Shown piece by piece: positions 15,746 to 23,175 of a DNA stretch of 43,825 nucleotides. The position numbers and the translations under genes are program-made. Under the pieces are notes generated by a model. That model saw only the letters and a list, made by a program, of their open reading frames with translations, did no database searches and was not told the origin of the DNA. Source of the DNA: Sphaerisporangium cinnabarinum (GTDB lineage: Bacteria > Actinomycetota > Actinomycetes > Actinomycetales > Cellulomonadaceae); contig QAPD01000039.1 in NCBI GenBank assembly GCA_003052455.1, forward strand, positions 1 through 43,825. Direction: 5' to 3'. The stretch's first letter is position 1. Every line of letters starts with the position of its first letter.

Positions 15746-16783
15746 TCAGGGACGGGCTGCGAGGCGCGTCGCCCGGGCGGTGCGCAGGCCGTCGACCGAG
15801 AGCACGACGAGCGCGAGCCAGACGAGCCCGAAGCCCGCCCAGCGCGTCGGCGACATGGGCTCGTGGAACACGAGCAGGCCGAACAGGAACTGGAGCGCCG
15901 GGCCCAGGTACTGCAGGAGCCCGACGACGCTGAGCGGCAGCCGCCGGGCGGCCGCGCTGAACAGCAGCAGCGGCAGGGCCGTGACGATCCCCGCGGAGGC
16001 GAGCAGCAGCGCGTGGCCCACGCCCTCGGTGCCGAACGTGCCGGCTCCCGTGGCGCCCAGCCACACCAGGTACCCGAGCGCGACGGGTGTGAGCACCGCC
16101 GTCTCGACGGCGAGCCCCGGGAGCGCCTCGACGGTGCGGCCCACGCGGTTCTTCACCAGGCCGTAGAGGCCGAACGAGCCCGCGAGGACGAGCGCGATCC
16201 ACGGCAGCCCGCCGGCGCCGGTGCTGATGACGACGACGGCGGCCCCGCCGACGCCGACCGCGACCCACTGCGCGGGCCGCAGCCGCTCGCGCAGCACGGC
16301 GACGGCGAGGAGCACGGTGACGAGCGGGTTGATGAAGTACCCGAGCGCGGCGTCGAGCACGTGGCCCGAGAGGACGCCGTACACGTAGACCGTCCAGTTC
16401 GTCACGATGAGGACGGCGGCGACGGCGAGCGTCCCGAGCGTGCGGGGCGACCGGAGGGCGGCGACGAAGCCGCCGAGCTGGCGCGTCGCGGCGAGCAGGA
16501 CGAGGCAGAAGAGCAGGCTCCACACGACGCGGTGCGCGATGATCTCGAGCGGTGCCGCGGGCTCCAGGAGCGGGAAGTACAGGGGCATCGCGCCCCAGAG
16601 GAAGAACGCGCCGGCACCGAGCAGCAGCCCCCAGCGGTCGGTCGGGGCGGGCGCGCCGCGGCCGGCGCCCGACGGCGCGGGCGCGGCGGAGGCGGACGGC
16701 GCGGCAGGAGCGGACGGCGCGTCGGGGGGCACGGGCGTCCCGGTGCCGGGGAGGTGGTCCGGCGCGGGGGAGGGGTGGGTCAC
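15746..16783 (-). CDS. rarD: RarD-type EamA/DMT-superfamily transporter
   Basis: A 345-residue inner-membrane protein with about ten transmembrane helices in two EamA repeats. Hallmarks are [65 protein letters not shown] and [13 protein letters not shown], all typical of RarD ('chloramphenicol-sensitive' proteins). The real substrate of the family is unclear. The first ~45 residues are a Pro/Ala-rich cytosolic extension not seen in E. coli RarD. I chose GTG at 16783; longer frames run antisense through the tRNA genes. It is transcribed away from the tRNA cluster. Confidence 0.92.
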   Translation of the reverse strand: MTHPSPAPDHLPGTGTPVPPDAPSAPAAPSASAAPAPSGAGRGAPAPTDRWGLLLGAGAFFLWGAMPLYFPLLEPAAPLEIIAHRVVWSLLFCLVLLAATRQLGGFVAALRSPRTLGTLAVAAVLIVTNWTVYVYGVLSGHVLDAALGYFINPLVTVLLAVAVLRERLRPAQWVAVGVGGAAVVVISTGAGGLPWIALVLAGSFGLYGLVKNRVGRTVEALPGLAVETAVLTPVALGYLVWLGATGAGTFGTEGVGHALLLASAGIVTALPLLLFSAAARRLPLSVVGLLQYLGPALQFLFGLLVFHEPMSPTRWAGFGLVWLALVVLSVDGLRTARATRLAARP

Positions 16784-16869
16784 CGCACCACTGTACGGAG
16801 GGGCGCCCACACGCGGATTTCGCACCTGGTCCGGTCGGGCTGTATCGTTGGCTCGCCCGCACGGCAGGG

Positions 16870-16886
16870 GCTGCACCTGGTGCAGC
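16870..16886. promoter_or_regulatory. 17-base palindrome upstream of tRNA-Tyr
   Basis: GCTGCACC-T-GGTGCAGC is a perfect 8-bp dyad with one central base, 25 bases before the tRNA-Tyr gene and 86 bases from rarD. It could be an operator for either direction or a feature of the tRNA precursor. It matches no factor I can name. Confidence 0.35.
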
Positions 16887-16911
16887 GTCCTGGCGAGCGA
16901 CAACTCCACAC

Positions 16912-16993
16912 GGCAGGTTGCCCGAGCGGCCAAAGGGATCTGACTGTAAATCAGACGGCTCAGCCTTCGGGGGTTCGAATCCCTCACCTGCCA
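16912..16993 (+). tRNA. tRNA-Tyr (GTA)
   Basis: A class II tRNA of 82 bases with a long variable arm. The acceptor stem GGCAGGT pairs with ACCTGCC, the anticodon GTA is at 16946-16948, and the T-arm reads GGTTCGAATCC. The 3' CCA is not encoded (CACCGG follows). It is the first of three tRNAs before rpmG. Confidence 0.96.
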
Positions 16994-17158
16994 CCGGAGC
17001 GACGGGGCGTCACCCACGGGTGGCGCCCCGTCGTCGTGCCGGTCCGGTGCGTGGGGAGTGCCCGCGAGGGCGTCGTCGGGCGCGGTCCGACGGCCCGGAA
17101 ACGGCGGAACGACGCCGATTTCTCTCGGCGCCGTGTTCCGTGTAGAGTTTTCCGCGCT

Positions 17159-17231
17159 GCCCCGATAGCTCAGTCGGCAGAGCGTCTCCATGGTAAGGAG
17201 AAGGTCAAGGGTTCGATTCCCTTTCGGGGCT
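17159..17231 (+). tRNA. tRNA-Thr (GGT)
   Basis: 73 bases; acceptor GCCCCGA pairs with TCGGGGC, anticodon GGT at 17192-17194 in a 7-base loop closed by TCTCC/GGAGA, and T-arm GGTTCGATTCC. The CCA is not encoded. Confidence 0.96.
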
Positions 17232-17292
17232 CTGTGGTGACGCGGGGTCGTCTTGCTGGAATACTGCAAGGCGACCTCGCGTTCAGTCACGC

Positions 17293-17369
17293 GGCGGGGT
17301 AGCTCAGATGGTTAGAGCGCACGACTCATAATCGTGAGGTCGCGGGTTCGATCCCCGCCTCCGCTACCA
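17293..17369 (+). tRNA. tRNA-Met (CAT), elongator type
   Basis: 74 bases plus an encoded CCA. Acceptor GGCGGGG pairs with CTCCGCT, with two G-U pairs including position 1-72. The anticodon CAT is at 17327-17329 and the T-arm reads GGTTCGATCCC. The paired first position argues against an initiator tRNA. The order tRNA-Thr, tRNA-Met, rpmG is conserved in actinobacteria. Confidence 0.95.
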
Positions 17370-17455
17370 CTTTCGACAACCTCGCACGGCGGCCGGCGTC
17401 GTGCGACCTGCACAGCACATGCGCCCTCCGGAGGCGCGAGAGGTGGCTCACTACC

Positions 17456-17626
17456 GTGGCAAGCAAGAGCGCTGACGTTCGCCCCAAGATCACGCTGGCC
17501 TGCGTGGACTGCAAGGAGCGCAACTACATCACGAAGAAGAACCGTCGCAACGACCCGGACCGCCTGGAGCTCGCGAAGTTCTGCCCGCGCTGCGGCAAGC
17601 ACACCGCGCACCGCGAGACCCGCTGA
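17456..17626 (+). CDS. rpmG: 50S ribosomal protein L33
   Basis: A 56-residue large-subunit protein. The sequence begins [19 protein letters not shown] and ends [14 protein letters not shown]. The two Cys pairs (CVDC and CPRC) make this the zinc-binding C+ form; many actinobacteria keep a zinc-independent C- paralogue elsewhere, used under zinc starvation. The family length is 49-56 residues. The start is GTG; GAGAGG lies about 12 bases upstream. It is too short for a 60-residue ORF cut-off, hence easily missed. It sits between tRNA-Met and the hadA-like gene, as in Mycobacterium and Streptomyces. Confidence 0.96.
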   Translation: MASKSADVRPKITLACVDCKERNYITKKNRRNDPDRLELAKFCPRCGKHTAHRETR

Positions 17627-17654
17627 GCCTCCGGCTCCGCACCCGCGACCCGCA

Positions 17655-18116
17655 GTGAGCGTCAACCTGGCCTACGTCGGCCGCGAGTACCCCGCGAACG
17701 CGCCGTACTCGGTGGGGCGCGAGAAGCTGCGCGAGTTCGCGGGCGCCGTCGGCGCCACCCACCCCGTGCACCACGACTTCGTGGCGGCGCGGGGTGCTGG
17801 CTATCCGGACCTCGTCGCACCTCCGACCTTCGCGGTCGTCGTCGCCCAGCGGGCGGAGGGGCAGCTCATCGAGGACCCGGAGGCGGGCATCGACTTCTCG
17901 CGCGTCGTCCACGCCGACGAGCGCTTCACGCACCACCGGCCGATCGTCGCGGGCGACGAGCTCGTCACCGTGCTGCACGTGGACTCGATCGTCGAGCGAG
18001 CCGGCCTCGCGATGGTCACCACGCGCTGCGAGATCGCCGCGACCCTGGCCGACGGCGGCACCGAGCCGGTCGCGACCGTCACCTCGACGCTCGCCGTCCG
18101 CGGGGAGGGCGCATGA
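17655..18116 (+). CDS. hadA: MaoC-fold (R)-hydroxyacyl dehydratase, HadA-like subunit
   Basis: A 153-residue FAS1-like/HadA-type hot-dog protein (YVGREYPANAPYSVGREKLREFAGAVGATHPVHHD ... APPTFAVVV, HHRPIVAGDELV). HadA subunits lack the catalytic Asp/His pair and stabilise acyl chains for the HadB partner. The start is GTG at 17655, 28 bases after rpmG, without an obvious ribosome-binding site, so the exact start is less sure than the gene. The stop overlaps the hadB-like ATG (ATGA), which implies a heterodimer. In mycobacteria HadAB dehydrate 3-hydroxyacyl-ACP in FAS-II for mycolate synthesis. A genus without mycolates, as suspected here, would use it in another acyl pathway (inference). Confidence 0.88.
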   Translation: MSVNLAYVGREYPANAPYSVGREKLREFAGAVGATHPVHHDFVAARGAGYPDLVAPPTFAVVVAQRAEGQLIEDPEAGIDFSRVVHADERFTHHRPIVAGDELVTVLHVDSIVERAGLAMVTTRCEIAATLADGGTEPVATVTSTLAVRGEGA

Positions 18117-18547
18117 GCACCGACGACACCCGCCCCGTCCTCGCGGACCTGACCGTCGGCGACGTGGTCGGCACCCGCACGGTCGAGGTCGACCGCGCCC
18201 GCCTCGTGCGGTACGCCGGCGCGAGCGGCGACTTCAACCCCATCCACTGGAACGACGCGTTCGCGACCGAGGTCGGCCTGCCGGGCGTCATCGCGCACGG
18301 CATGTTCACCATGGGTGCCGCCGTCGCGCTGGTGGAGGACTGGGCCGGGGGACCGGGTGCGGTCGTCGACTACCAGACCCGGTTCACGCGGCCTGTGCCC
18401 GTGCCCAACCCGGGTGTCGCGACGCTCGAGGTCACGGGGACCGTCGGCGCGATCGACGCCGAGGCGGGCACCGTCCGCGTCGACCTCACGGTGACGTTCG
18501 AGGGTGCGCGCGTGCTCGGCAAGACCCAGGCGGTCGTCCGCCTCTGA
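18113..18547 (+). CDS. hadB: MaoC-fold (R)-hydroxyacyl dehydratase, catalytic HadB-like subunit
   Basis: A 144-residue hydratase-2-type protein with the catalytic motif YAGASGDFNPIHWND (Asp40, His45), followed by GLPGVIAHGMFTMG. It would interconvert (3R)-hydroxyacyl and trans-2-enoyl thioesters. It is translationally coupled to the HadA-like subunit by a 4-base overlap. Two hairpins follow (18551-18571 and 18587-18622), ending the rpmG-hadA-hadB unit. Neighbour order is as in M. tuberculosis Rv0634B-Rv0636, but there tRNA-Trp and secE come soon after, whereas here they lie about 20 kb further on. Confidence 0.93.
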   Translation: MSTDDTRPVLADLTVGDVVGTRTVEVDRARLVRYAGASGDFNPIHWNDAFATEVGLPGVIAHGMFTMGAAVALVEDWAGGPGAVVDYQTRFTRPVPVPNPGVATLEVTGTVGAIDAEAGTVRVDLTVTFEGARVLGKTQAVVRL

Positions 18548-18550
18548 CCC

Positions 18551-18622
18551 GTGGTCGCCCCGGGCGACCACGTGCTCCTGACGCCACGAGGGCGCCGCAC
18601 CCGGCCGGGTGCGGCGCCCTCG
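18551..18622 (+). terminator. Tandem hairpin terminators after hadB
   Basis: The first hairpin is GTGGTCGCC/GGCGACCAC (18551-18571, 3-base loop). The second is a perfect 16-bp stem, 18587-18602 / 18607-18622, with a GGCC loop. Both are GC-rich without a T-tract. The pair isolates the hadAB unit from the glycosidase-like gene. Confidence 0.85.
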
Positions 18623-18764
18623 TCGTCGTCGGCCGCGACTCCCCGGCCGAGCCGGGCCGAGGGCTTCGGCACCTTCGGCGCGTGTCGCGGGCAGACGACG
18701 GGCAGGCGGCGGGCAGGCGACGGGCCGAGCCTCCGCGCTGCCAGCGCGCCACCCTCTTCCGTCG

Positions 18765-18778
18765 TGAGAGCGCTCCCA
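18765..18778. promoter_or_regulatory. CebR/CelR-like operator
   Basis: TGAGAGCGCTCCCA matches the Streptomyces CebR / Thermobifida CelR operator TGGGAGCGCTCCCA at 13 of 14 bases. It lies 43 bases before the start of the Tat-exported hydrolase-like gene. That consensus mediates cello-oligosaccharide-responsive repression of glycoside hydrolase and uptake genes, so the gene downstream is probably in the cellulose/beta-glucan regulon. The matching regulator need not be the local LacI protein, whose own operators differ. Confidence 0.72.
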
Positions 18779-18820
18779 CTAGGGTGGGTCGCGCCACTCA
18801 CGACGTCGAAGGAGACGCTC

Positions 18821-20350
18821 ATGACCCAGCACGGCGGCCGCTCTGGACGGCCCGACCTCCCCGCGCACGACCCCGGTCCCGCTCGTGGCGTCGACCGACG
18901 CACCGTCCTCGCCCTCGGGGGCGCGCTCGCGCTCGCGGGGCTGACGGCCGCCCCGGCCGCGGCGACGAGCACCGGTCCGCTGCCCGCCGCGGGTGCTCTC
19001 GGGCGGGGTGGGCGCGGCGGCCCGTCCCGCGACCGGGCGGCGTCGGTCCGGCGCGCGCACGACTTCCTGACGGCGGCGACGGACGCGTACCCGGCCGAGA
19101 ACCCCGGTCCCCGCCTCGCGCAGTCCTACGCCGACCAGCTCGGGCTGTTCTCGACGGCGTTCGTCTACGACAACGCCCTCGCGATCCTCGCGACGCTCAC
19201 CGCGGGGCGCCGCCACCTCGACCGAGCCCGGGCGCTCGGCGACGGGCTCGTGTTCGCGCTCGAGCACGACCCCGACCACGACGACGGCCGGCTCCGGCAG
19301 GCGTACAACGTCGGGCCCTACACCTTCTACGACGGCACGCCGCAGGAGCACGGGCTCGTGCTCCCCGACGGCACGGCGAACGTCGGGTGGCAGTTCGGGT
19401 TCCTCGGGACGGCGGTCGGGGACATGGCCTGGCCGGGCATCGCGCTGCTGCACCTGCACGCGGCGACGCGTGACCGGCGCTACCTGGACGCCGCCCGGAG
19501 GATCGGCGAGTGGATCGTCGCGAACACGTGGTCGCAGGCGCCCCTCGGCGGTTTCTCGTTCGGCGTGGACGGCGCGAACACCCCGGTCCCCAACGGCTCG
19601 ACCGAGCACAACGTCGACTGCGTCGCGTTCTTCCGCCAGCTCGGGTCCGTGACGCGCGACCGGCGCTGGAGCCGTGCCGCCGAGCACGCGCGCGCGTTCG
19701 TCGACCGCATGTGGGAGCCCGACGGCGGCTACCTCTACACCGGCACGAACGACGGCACGGAGATCAACCGGGACCCGCTCCCGCTGGACCCGCAGACGTG
19801 GGGGTGGCTCGCGCTGCGCGAGCGGCGCTACGCCCGCGCGCTGGACTGGGCGGACGACGCGCTGGCGGCGCGCGACGTCGCGGGGGAGGGGGTGTCCCAG
19901 CTCCCGGCGGGCACGGTCGTCGAGGGCGTGACGTTCTCGAGCGCGAGCCTCACGTCGACCGCGTCGTACAACGGGCTGCCGGTGCACCAGCAGGGCGTGT
20001 GGCTCGAGGGGACGGCGCAGCTCGCGTCGGCGCTCGCGGACCGCGGGGCGCGCGGGCGGGGGAACCGCGACGACCGGCGGCGCGGTCGCCGAGGCTGCGA
20101 GCGGGACGACGACCGGGTCCGCGCCGAGGGCCTGCTGCGCGAGGTGCAGGGGGCGCAGGAGGCGGTCGGTGCCGGCCAGACGATCGGGGGTGCTCCGCTG
20201 CCCGAGCGTGCGGGCGTGGTCGCGGCGTCGAGCCTCCTCGACTCGGGCTTCGGGTTCGGGTACTTCCAGGTCCAGCACGTCGGGGCGACGTCCTGGTACC
20301 TGCTCGCCGCGGCCCGCGCGAACCCGTTGCAGCCGGGCCGGCTGGGCTGA
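18821..20350 (+). CDS. Tat-exported six-hairpin (alpha/alpha) glycosidase-like protein
   Basis: A 509-residue exported protein. The signal peptide has a twin-arginine motif (VDRRTVLALGGALALAGLT ... APAAA, ~26-50), so it is exported folded by Tat. The mature part is helical with repeated Asp/Trp/Tyr-rich motifs (FVYDNALAILATL, RQAYNVGPYTFYDG, NVGWQFGFLGT, STEHNVDCVAFFRQLG, TSTASYNGLPVHQQGVWLEGT), like (alpha/alpha)6-barrel glycosidases or lyases; the exact family is not recognised. ATG at 18821 has AAGGAG 6 bases upstream. A CebR-like box precedes it and a LacI gene converges from downstream (9 bases apart). An Arg/Asp-rich insertion (~407-435) interrupts the last helices and looks like a disordered loop. 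Confidence 0.85.
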   Translation: MTQHGGRSGRPDLPAHDPGPARGVDRRTVLALGGALALAGLTAAPAAATSTGPLPAAGALGRGGRGGPSRDRAASVRRAHDFLTAATDAYPAENPGPRLAQSYADQLGLFSTAFVYDNALAILATLTAGRRHLDRARALGDGLVFALEHDPDHDDGRLRQAYNVGPYTFYDGTPQEHGLVLPDGTANVGWQFGFLGTAVGDMAWPGIALLHLHAATRDRRYLDAARRIGEWIVANTWSQAPLGGFSFGVDGANTPVPNGSTEHNVDCVAFFRQLGSVTRDRRWSRAAEHARAFVDRMWEPDGGYLYTGTNDGTEINRDPLPLDPQTWGWLALRERRYARALDWADDALAARDVAGEGVSQLPAGTVVEGVTFSSASLTSTASYNGLPVHQQGVWLEGTAQLASALADRGARGRGNRDDRRRGRRGCERDDDRVRAEGLLREVQGAQEAVGAGQTIGGAPLPERAGVVAASSLLDSGFGFGYFQVQHVGATSWYLLAAARANPLQPGRLG

Positions 20351-20358
20351 CGCGGGCG

Positions 20359-21501
20359 TCAGGTGGTGGGGGCGGGGCCCGTCGTCGTCCCCACCACCAG
20401 CTCGACGTCGAGCTCGACCGTGGTGGGCGCCTCGCCCGCGAGCTGGCGGATGACGGCCAGCCCCAGCTCCGCGCCCTTGCGGGCGAGCGGCTGGTGCACG
20501 CTCGTCAGCACGTCGGGGGCCAGCCACGGGAGGTCGAGCCCGTCGAAGCCCGCGACCGAGACGTCGTCGGGCACGCGCAGCCCGAGCTCGCGCGCGGCGA
20601 GCAGCGCGCCCGCCGCGAGGAGGTCGGAGTGGGCGATGACGGCGGTCGGCCGGGTCGCGGGATCGGCGGGCTCGGTCGTGCCGTCGGCCGCGGGGCGGCC
20701 GAGCAGGGCGAGCGTCGCGGAGCGGCCGTGCTCGACGAGCGAGGCCTCGGTCTCCCAGCTCGCGACGGGCTCGACGACGTCGCGCACGCCCGCGAGGCGG
20801 TTGGCCGTCGGGGTCCGGTCCACCTGGGCCAGCCGCGCGGCGTCGAGCGGTCCGCTGCGGTCCGAGGTGTCGAGGGGGAGCGAGACCTCGGCGATGCGCG
20901 TGTGCCCGAGCTCGACCAGGTGCCGCACGGCGTCCGCGGTGCCGACGCGGTCGTGGATGAGGACGAGCGGTGCGCCCTTGACGGGCCGGCCCTCGCCGAC
21001 GACGACGGGCACGCCGCGCCGCTGGAGCGCGGCGAGCGTCGCGTCGTCCGTGCCGACCCCCCACACGAGCACCGCGACGTCCATGGCTGCGCTCTCGACG
21101 AGCGGGTCCACGGCGCGCGCGGGGTCGTCGGACGGGATGCCGGGGATGAGCAGCACGCCGAGGCCGTTCTCGCCGAGGGTCGAGACGAGGCCGTCGAGCA
21201 CCTGGACGGCGACGGGGTCGCGGAACGCGCGGCGGAGCTGGTCGCCGACGACGACGCCGACGACTCCCGACCGGCCCGAGCGGAGCTGGCGGCCCAGCGG
21301 GTTCGGTCCCGTGTACCCGAGCTCCTTCGCCGCGTCGAGGACGCGCGCGCGGGTCTCCGGGGTGATCGGGCCGGCACCGGAGAACGCGAGCGACGCCGTC
21401 GAGACGGAGACCCCCGCGAGCTCGGCGACCTTGGCGAGCGTGGGCCGGTGAGCCGGCGCGGCGGACGCCGCGGGCTCCCGGTTCCCGGGGGTGTCGCTCA
21501 T
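20359..21501 (-). CDS. LacI-family transcriptional repressor
   Basis: A 380-residue regulator. The helix-turn-helix is at ~20-45 (TLAKVAELAGVSVSTASLAF), the hinge helix at ~66-75 (NPLGRQLRSGRS), then a periplasmic-binding-protein-like effector domain (GVVVGDQ, TAVIAHSDLLAAGALLAARE, VSVAGFDGL). It binds a sugar-like effector and releases its operator. Divergent from the MFS pair, whose 5' region holds two identical TCGAATCGATTCGA palindromes with the central CG typical of LacI-family sites. It is therefore likely to control the transporters and itself. AGGGAG lies just before the ATG at 21501. The effector is unknown. Confidence 0.95.
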   Translation of the reverse strand: MSDTPGNREPAASAAPAHRPTLAKVAELAGVSVSTASLAFSGAGPITPETRARVLDAAKELGYTGPNPLGRQLRSGRSGVVGVVVGDQLRRAFRDPVAVQVLDGLVSTLGENGLGVLLIPGIPSDDPARAVDPLVESAAMDVAVLVWGVGTDDATLAALQRRGVPVVVGEGRPVKGAPLVLIHDRVGTADAVRHLVELGHTRIAEVSLPLDTSDRSGPLDAARLAQVDRTPTANRLAGVRDVVEPVASWETEASLVEHGRSATLALLGRPAADGTTEPADPATRPTAVIAHSDLLAAGALLAARELGLRVPDDVSVAGFDGLDLPWLAPDVLTSVHQPLARKGAELGLAVIRQLAGEAPTTVELDVELVVGTTTGPAPTT

Positions 21502-21537
21502 CACGCTCCCTGCCTCCCGCGTGCGCGGGATTCTCGA

Positions 21538-21566
21538 TTGACGCGCGGCCAGCGTACCCGCACACT
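21538..21566 (+). promoter_or_regulatory. Promoter candidate for MFS pair
   Basis: TTGACG (21538-21543), 17-base spacer, CACACT (21561-21566). A start about 7 bases downstream would fall on or next to the A of ATG 21574, giving a leaderless mRNA. The -35 is good and the -10 weak. Confidence 0.45.
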
Positions 21567-21573
21567 GGTGACC

Positions 21574-23175
21574 ATGCCTCGAATCGATTCGAAGCGCACT
21601 CTCGTCCGTCGGATCGAATCGATTCGAGGAGGTGCTGCGCAGTTCTCGTCCGGCCCCGCGTCCGACGCCCGCGCCCTGGCCAGGGCCCGCTGGGTGCTCC
21701 TCGGGGTGTTCGCGCTCAACGGCGTCATGATGTCGAGCTGGCTCGCGCGCCTCCCGTCCGTGCGCGACGCGCTCGGCCTCGGTCCCGCGGACCTCGGCGT
21801 CGTGCTCCTCGCGGGTGCCGTCGGTGCGCTCCTCACGGTCACCGCGGCCGGGCCCTTCGTCACGCGGTTCGGCGGCCGGGTCGCGTTCGCCGTCTCGGCG
21901 GGCCTGTTCGGCGTCGCGTTCCTCCTGCTCGGGCTCGGCCCCGCGACCGGGTCGGTCGCGCTCCTCGCCGCGGGCATCTTCGTCAACGGCATGGCGTTCT
22001 CGCTCGGCAACGTGCCGATGAACGTGGAGAGCGCGGGCATCGAGCGTCGCGTCGGGCGCACGATCCTGCCCCAGTTCCACGCCGCGTTCTCCGTCGGCGC
22101 CGTCGTGGGCTCGCTGGTCGGTGCGGCCTGCGCCCACGCCGAGGTGCCCGTCGTCGTGCAGTTCGTCGCGACCGGGGTCGTGGCCACGGTGTGGCGGCTC
22201 GCCGCGATCCCCGCCACGGTCCACGACACGCTCCCTCTGCGGGCCCCCGCGCCCGGCACCGCCGCGCCGGACCCGGTCGACGCGCTCGGCGACGCCGTCG
22301 TCGACGTCGAGACGGCGGGCCTGCGCGCGCGCCTCGCCCGGCGCGGTGCCCGGCTCGGCGCCGCGCTGTCGGCGTGGCGCGAGCCCCGCACGCTGCTCAT
22401 CGGGCTCGTCATCCTCTCGGCCGCGCTCTCGGAGGGCTCCGCCAACGACTGGCTGTCGCTCGCCGTCGTGGACGGGTTCGCGCAGACCGAGGCCGTCGGC
22501 GCCGTCGTGTTCGGCACGTTCGTCGCCGCCATGACCGTCATGCGTCTCGCGGGCACGCGCCTCATCGACCGGTTCGGCCGCGTCACCGTGCTGCGCGCGT
22601 CGGGCGTCGCGTCGATCGCCGGGCTCGTGCTCTTCGGGTTCGCGCCGACGCTCCAGCTCGCGGGAGTCGGGGTCGTCCTGTGGGGCTTCGGGGCCGCCCT
22701 CGCGGTGCCCGTCGGGATCGCCGCGGCGTCCGACGAGCCGCTGCGGGCCGCGAGCCGGGTGTCGGTCGTCTCGGCGTTCTCCTCGATGGCGTCGCTCGCC
22801 GCGCCGCCGCTCCTCGGCCTCGCCGCCGAGGCGATGGGCGCGCGCCACGCGCTCGTCCTCATCGTCGCCGCGATGGTCCTCAGCGTCCTGCTGGCCCGCC
22901 AGGTCGCGCCCCTGGGCACCGCCGCCGCCCGCGCGGCGCGCCCGGTGCGTGGCACGGACGACCCCGCACCCGTCGCGGTGCAGGATGGTCCGGTGGACGC
23001 CCCGACCGGCGGCGCGCACGACACGTCCGAGGAGGGCACACCCCGTCCTCGGCGGTCCCGCCGACCGTGGCGGAGCGTCCGTGCCGGGACCCCCACCGCC
23101 CACCGGGCCGCGCGCGCCGCGTACCGCCGCCCCCGCAACCGCCCGTCGCACCGCCGCGAGGAGACCTCCGCATGA
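21574..23175 (+). CDS. MFS transporter (YbjJ-like), first of a tandem pair
   Basis: A 12-helix major facilitator protein; helix 1 begins near residue 38 (RWVLLGVFALNGVMMSSWLARLP). It resembles the YbjJ group: GSANDWLSLAVVDGF at the start of the second half and a cytosolic loop between helices 6 and 7. The substrate is unknown; control by a LacI protein suggests a sugar or glycoside. With ATG 21574 the protein has 533 residues, and the first ~25 codons span both operators. A leaderless mRNA is plausible. The alternative is a later GTG (21694) that loses part of helix 1. The last ~80 residues are a hydrophilic Arg/Pro-rich tail unusual for MFS. The stop overlaps the next gene's ATG (ATGA). Confidence 0.85.
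   Translation: MPRIDSKRTLVRRIESIRGGAAQFSSGPASDARALARARWVLLGVFALNGVMMSSWLARLPSVRDALGLGPADLGVVLLAGAVGALLTVTAAGPFVTRFGGRVAFAVSAGLFGVAFLLLGLGPATGSVALLAAGIFVNGMAFSLGNVPMNVESAGIERRVGRTILPQFHAAFSVGAVVGSLVGAACAHAEVPVVVQFVATGVVATVWRLAAIPATVHDTLPLRAPAPGTAAPDPVDALGDAVVDVETAGLRARLARRGARLGAALSAWREPRTLLIGLVILSAALSEGSANDWLSLAVVDGFAQTEAVGAVVFGTFVAAMTVMRLAGTRLIDRFGRVTVLRASGVASIAGLVLFGFAPTLQLAGVGVVLWGFGAALAVPVGIAAASDEPLRAASRVSVVSAFSSMASLAAPPLLGLAAEAMGARHALVLIVAAMVLSVLLARQVAPLGTAAARAARPVRGTDDPAPVAVQDGPVDAPTGGAHDTSEEGTPRPRRSRRPWRSVRAGTPTAHRAARAAYRRPRNRPSHRREETSA
21579..21627. promoter_or_regulatory. Two identical LacI-type operators
   Basis: The 14-base palindrome TCGAATCGATTCGA occurs exactly at 21579-21592 and 21614-21627, 35 bases centre to centre (about 3.3 helical turns). 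The central CG and inverted half-sites fit LacI/GalR-family operators. They lie between the divergent LacI and MFS genes, inside the first codons of the MFS gene if ATG 21574 is used. Confidence 0.8.

Noticed and set aside
18866-20350. Calling a specific glycoside hydrolase family or EC number for the Tat-exported protein
   Set aside because: The motifs fit the (alpha/alpha) six-hairpin fold in general; no family-specific catalytic signature could be named from sequence alone.
21628-21640. AGGAGGTG as ribosome-binding site for a later MFS start
   Set aside because: No in-frame start codon lies within normal distance; the next in-frame GTG (21694) would cut into helix 1.
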